Both the position numbers and the translations under genes were made by a program. A DNA stretch of 5,973 bases, from the NCBI GenBank assembly GCA_023395735.1, contig JAEWYI010000054.1, forward strand, positions 1 to 5,973, written 5' to 3'. The notes under the pieces are model-generated. The model was not told the origin of the DNA, did no database searches, and worked only from the letters and a program-made list of their open reading frames with translations. Of the stretch, positions 5,691-5,973 are shown piece after piece. Every line of letters begins with the position of its first letter. Positions within the stretch are counted from its first letter, which is position 1. The stretch comes from Cyanobacteria bacterium OH_SFB_17. GTDB taxonomy: Bacteria; Cyanobacteriota; Vampirovibrionia; Gastranaerophilales; Gastranaerophilaceae.

Positions 5691-5867
5691 CTATTCAAGA
5701 ATAATAGCACCAACTGGGCAAGCATCTGCTGCTTCTTTTACACAGTCAATGTTATCAGCTACAGCACTTTCGTTAACAATAGCGATGTCTTCTACTGAAA
5801 AAACAGCGTCACAAATAGATTCGCAAGCGCCACATGCAATGCATCCGTCTTCGATTTTTACGTTCAT
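5691..5867 (-). CDS. Single-cluster [4Fe-4S] ferredoxin, 58 residues
   Basis: A small soluble electron carrier. The frame ATG 5867 to TAG 5691 translates to 58 acidic residues beginning MNVKIEDGCIACGAC. Cys9, Cys12 and Cys15 (CxxCxxC) and Cys50 of the C-terminal CPVGAI form one [4Fe-4S] site. Cys19 and Cys42 remain where a second cluster would sit. This matches, almost position for position, the Desulfovibrio gigas type of ferredoxin (58 residues; Cys 8, 11, 14, 50, with Cys18 and Cys42 able to form a disulfide), known from the family. The usual Pro after the fourth Cys of the first motif is Asp20, in line with loss of the second cluster. AAGGAGA lies about seven bases upstream of the ATG. 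The gene is monocistronic. Its partners (for example pyruvate:ferredoxin oxidoreductase or hydrogenase) are not in the window. Confidence 0.94.
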   Translation of the reverse strand: MNVKIEDGCIACGACESICDAVFSVEDIAIVNESAVADNIDCVKEAADACPVGAIILE

Positions 5868-5919
5868 TTTAAATTCTCCTTATTTCATTTATGATAAGTA
5901 AGCTTTCGCCCACAGCATA

Positions 5920-5925
5920 ATTATA
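5920..5925 (-). promoter_or_regulatory. Putative -10 box of the ferredoxin gene
   Basis: Read on the minus strand, this is a perfect TATAAT preceded by an A/T tract (5926-5940 on the + strand is nearly all A) that could act as an UP-like or bent element. No strong -35 hexamer is visible 16-18 bp upstream. Transcription would begin near 5913, giving a leader of about 45 nt before the ATG at 5867. Confidence 0.45.
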
Positions 5926-5973
5926 ACAAAAAAAAATTAAAAATCTAGACACAGTTAGACAAAAAATAAATCA

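Overview
The window is AT-rich bacterial DNA with compact, mostly divergent or convergent transcription units. It holds five protein genes, one structured RNA gene and one hairpin-rich element. No transposase, CRISPR array, tRNA or rRNA is visible. The heptosyltransferase-like GT9 enzyme points to a diderm cell with a glycan outer surface. The single-cluster ferredoxin fits low-potential electron transfer, as in anaerobes. A non-photosynthetic relative of cyanobacteria (Melainabacteria/Gastranaerophilales type) would fit the base composition and gene style, but this is a guess and the sequence does not prove it.

Left end (1-559): no protein gene is supported. A + strand RNA of about 180-188 nt begins near 54 and ends at a U-tract at 241. 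Its 5' end can pair with its 3' end over 11-12 bp, enclosing a large central bubble, a small 3' bubble hairpin and a long terminal arm. That is the layout of 6S RNA (ssrS), the regulator that binds RNA polymerase holoenzyme. Positions 346-448 hold three hairpins in tandem that look like a dispersed, REP/MITE-like element.

Middle (560-3629, minus strand): a GT9 glycosyltransferase is followed after about 60 bp by a 634-residue c-di-GMP protein. The latter has a coiled coil, a GAF-like domain, an intact GGEEF cyclase with an RxxD I-site, and an HD-GYP domain that keeps GYP but has lost the His of its HD pair. The genes may be partly co-transcribed, although the second has its own TATAAT box.

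Right part (3776-5867): a + strand gene encodes a 470-residue cytoplasmic TPR protein with an unrecognised N-terminal region and an acidic linker. It converges on rpsO (ribosomal protein S15, minus strand), and a near-perfect 16-bp bidirectional terminator hairpin lies between them. Upstream of rpsO on the same strand is a 58-residue ferredoxin gene, absent from long-ORF calls because of its size, with its own promoter box, Shine-Dalgarno site and terminator.

The genes do not form one pathway. The likeliest functional link is between c-di-GMP signalling and the cell-surface glycosyltransferase next to it. The most noteworthy items are the 6S-like RNA with mutually exclusive closing stem and terminator, the three-hairpin element, and the cyclase fused to a degenerate HD-GYP domain.
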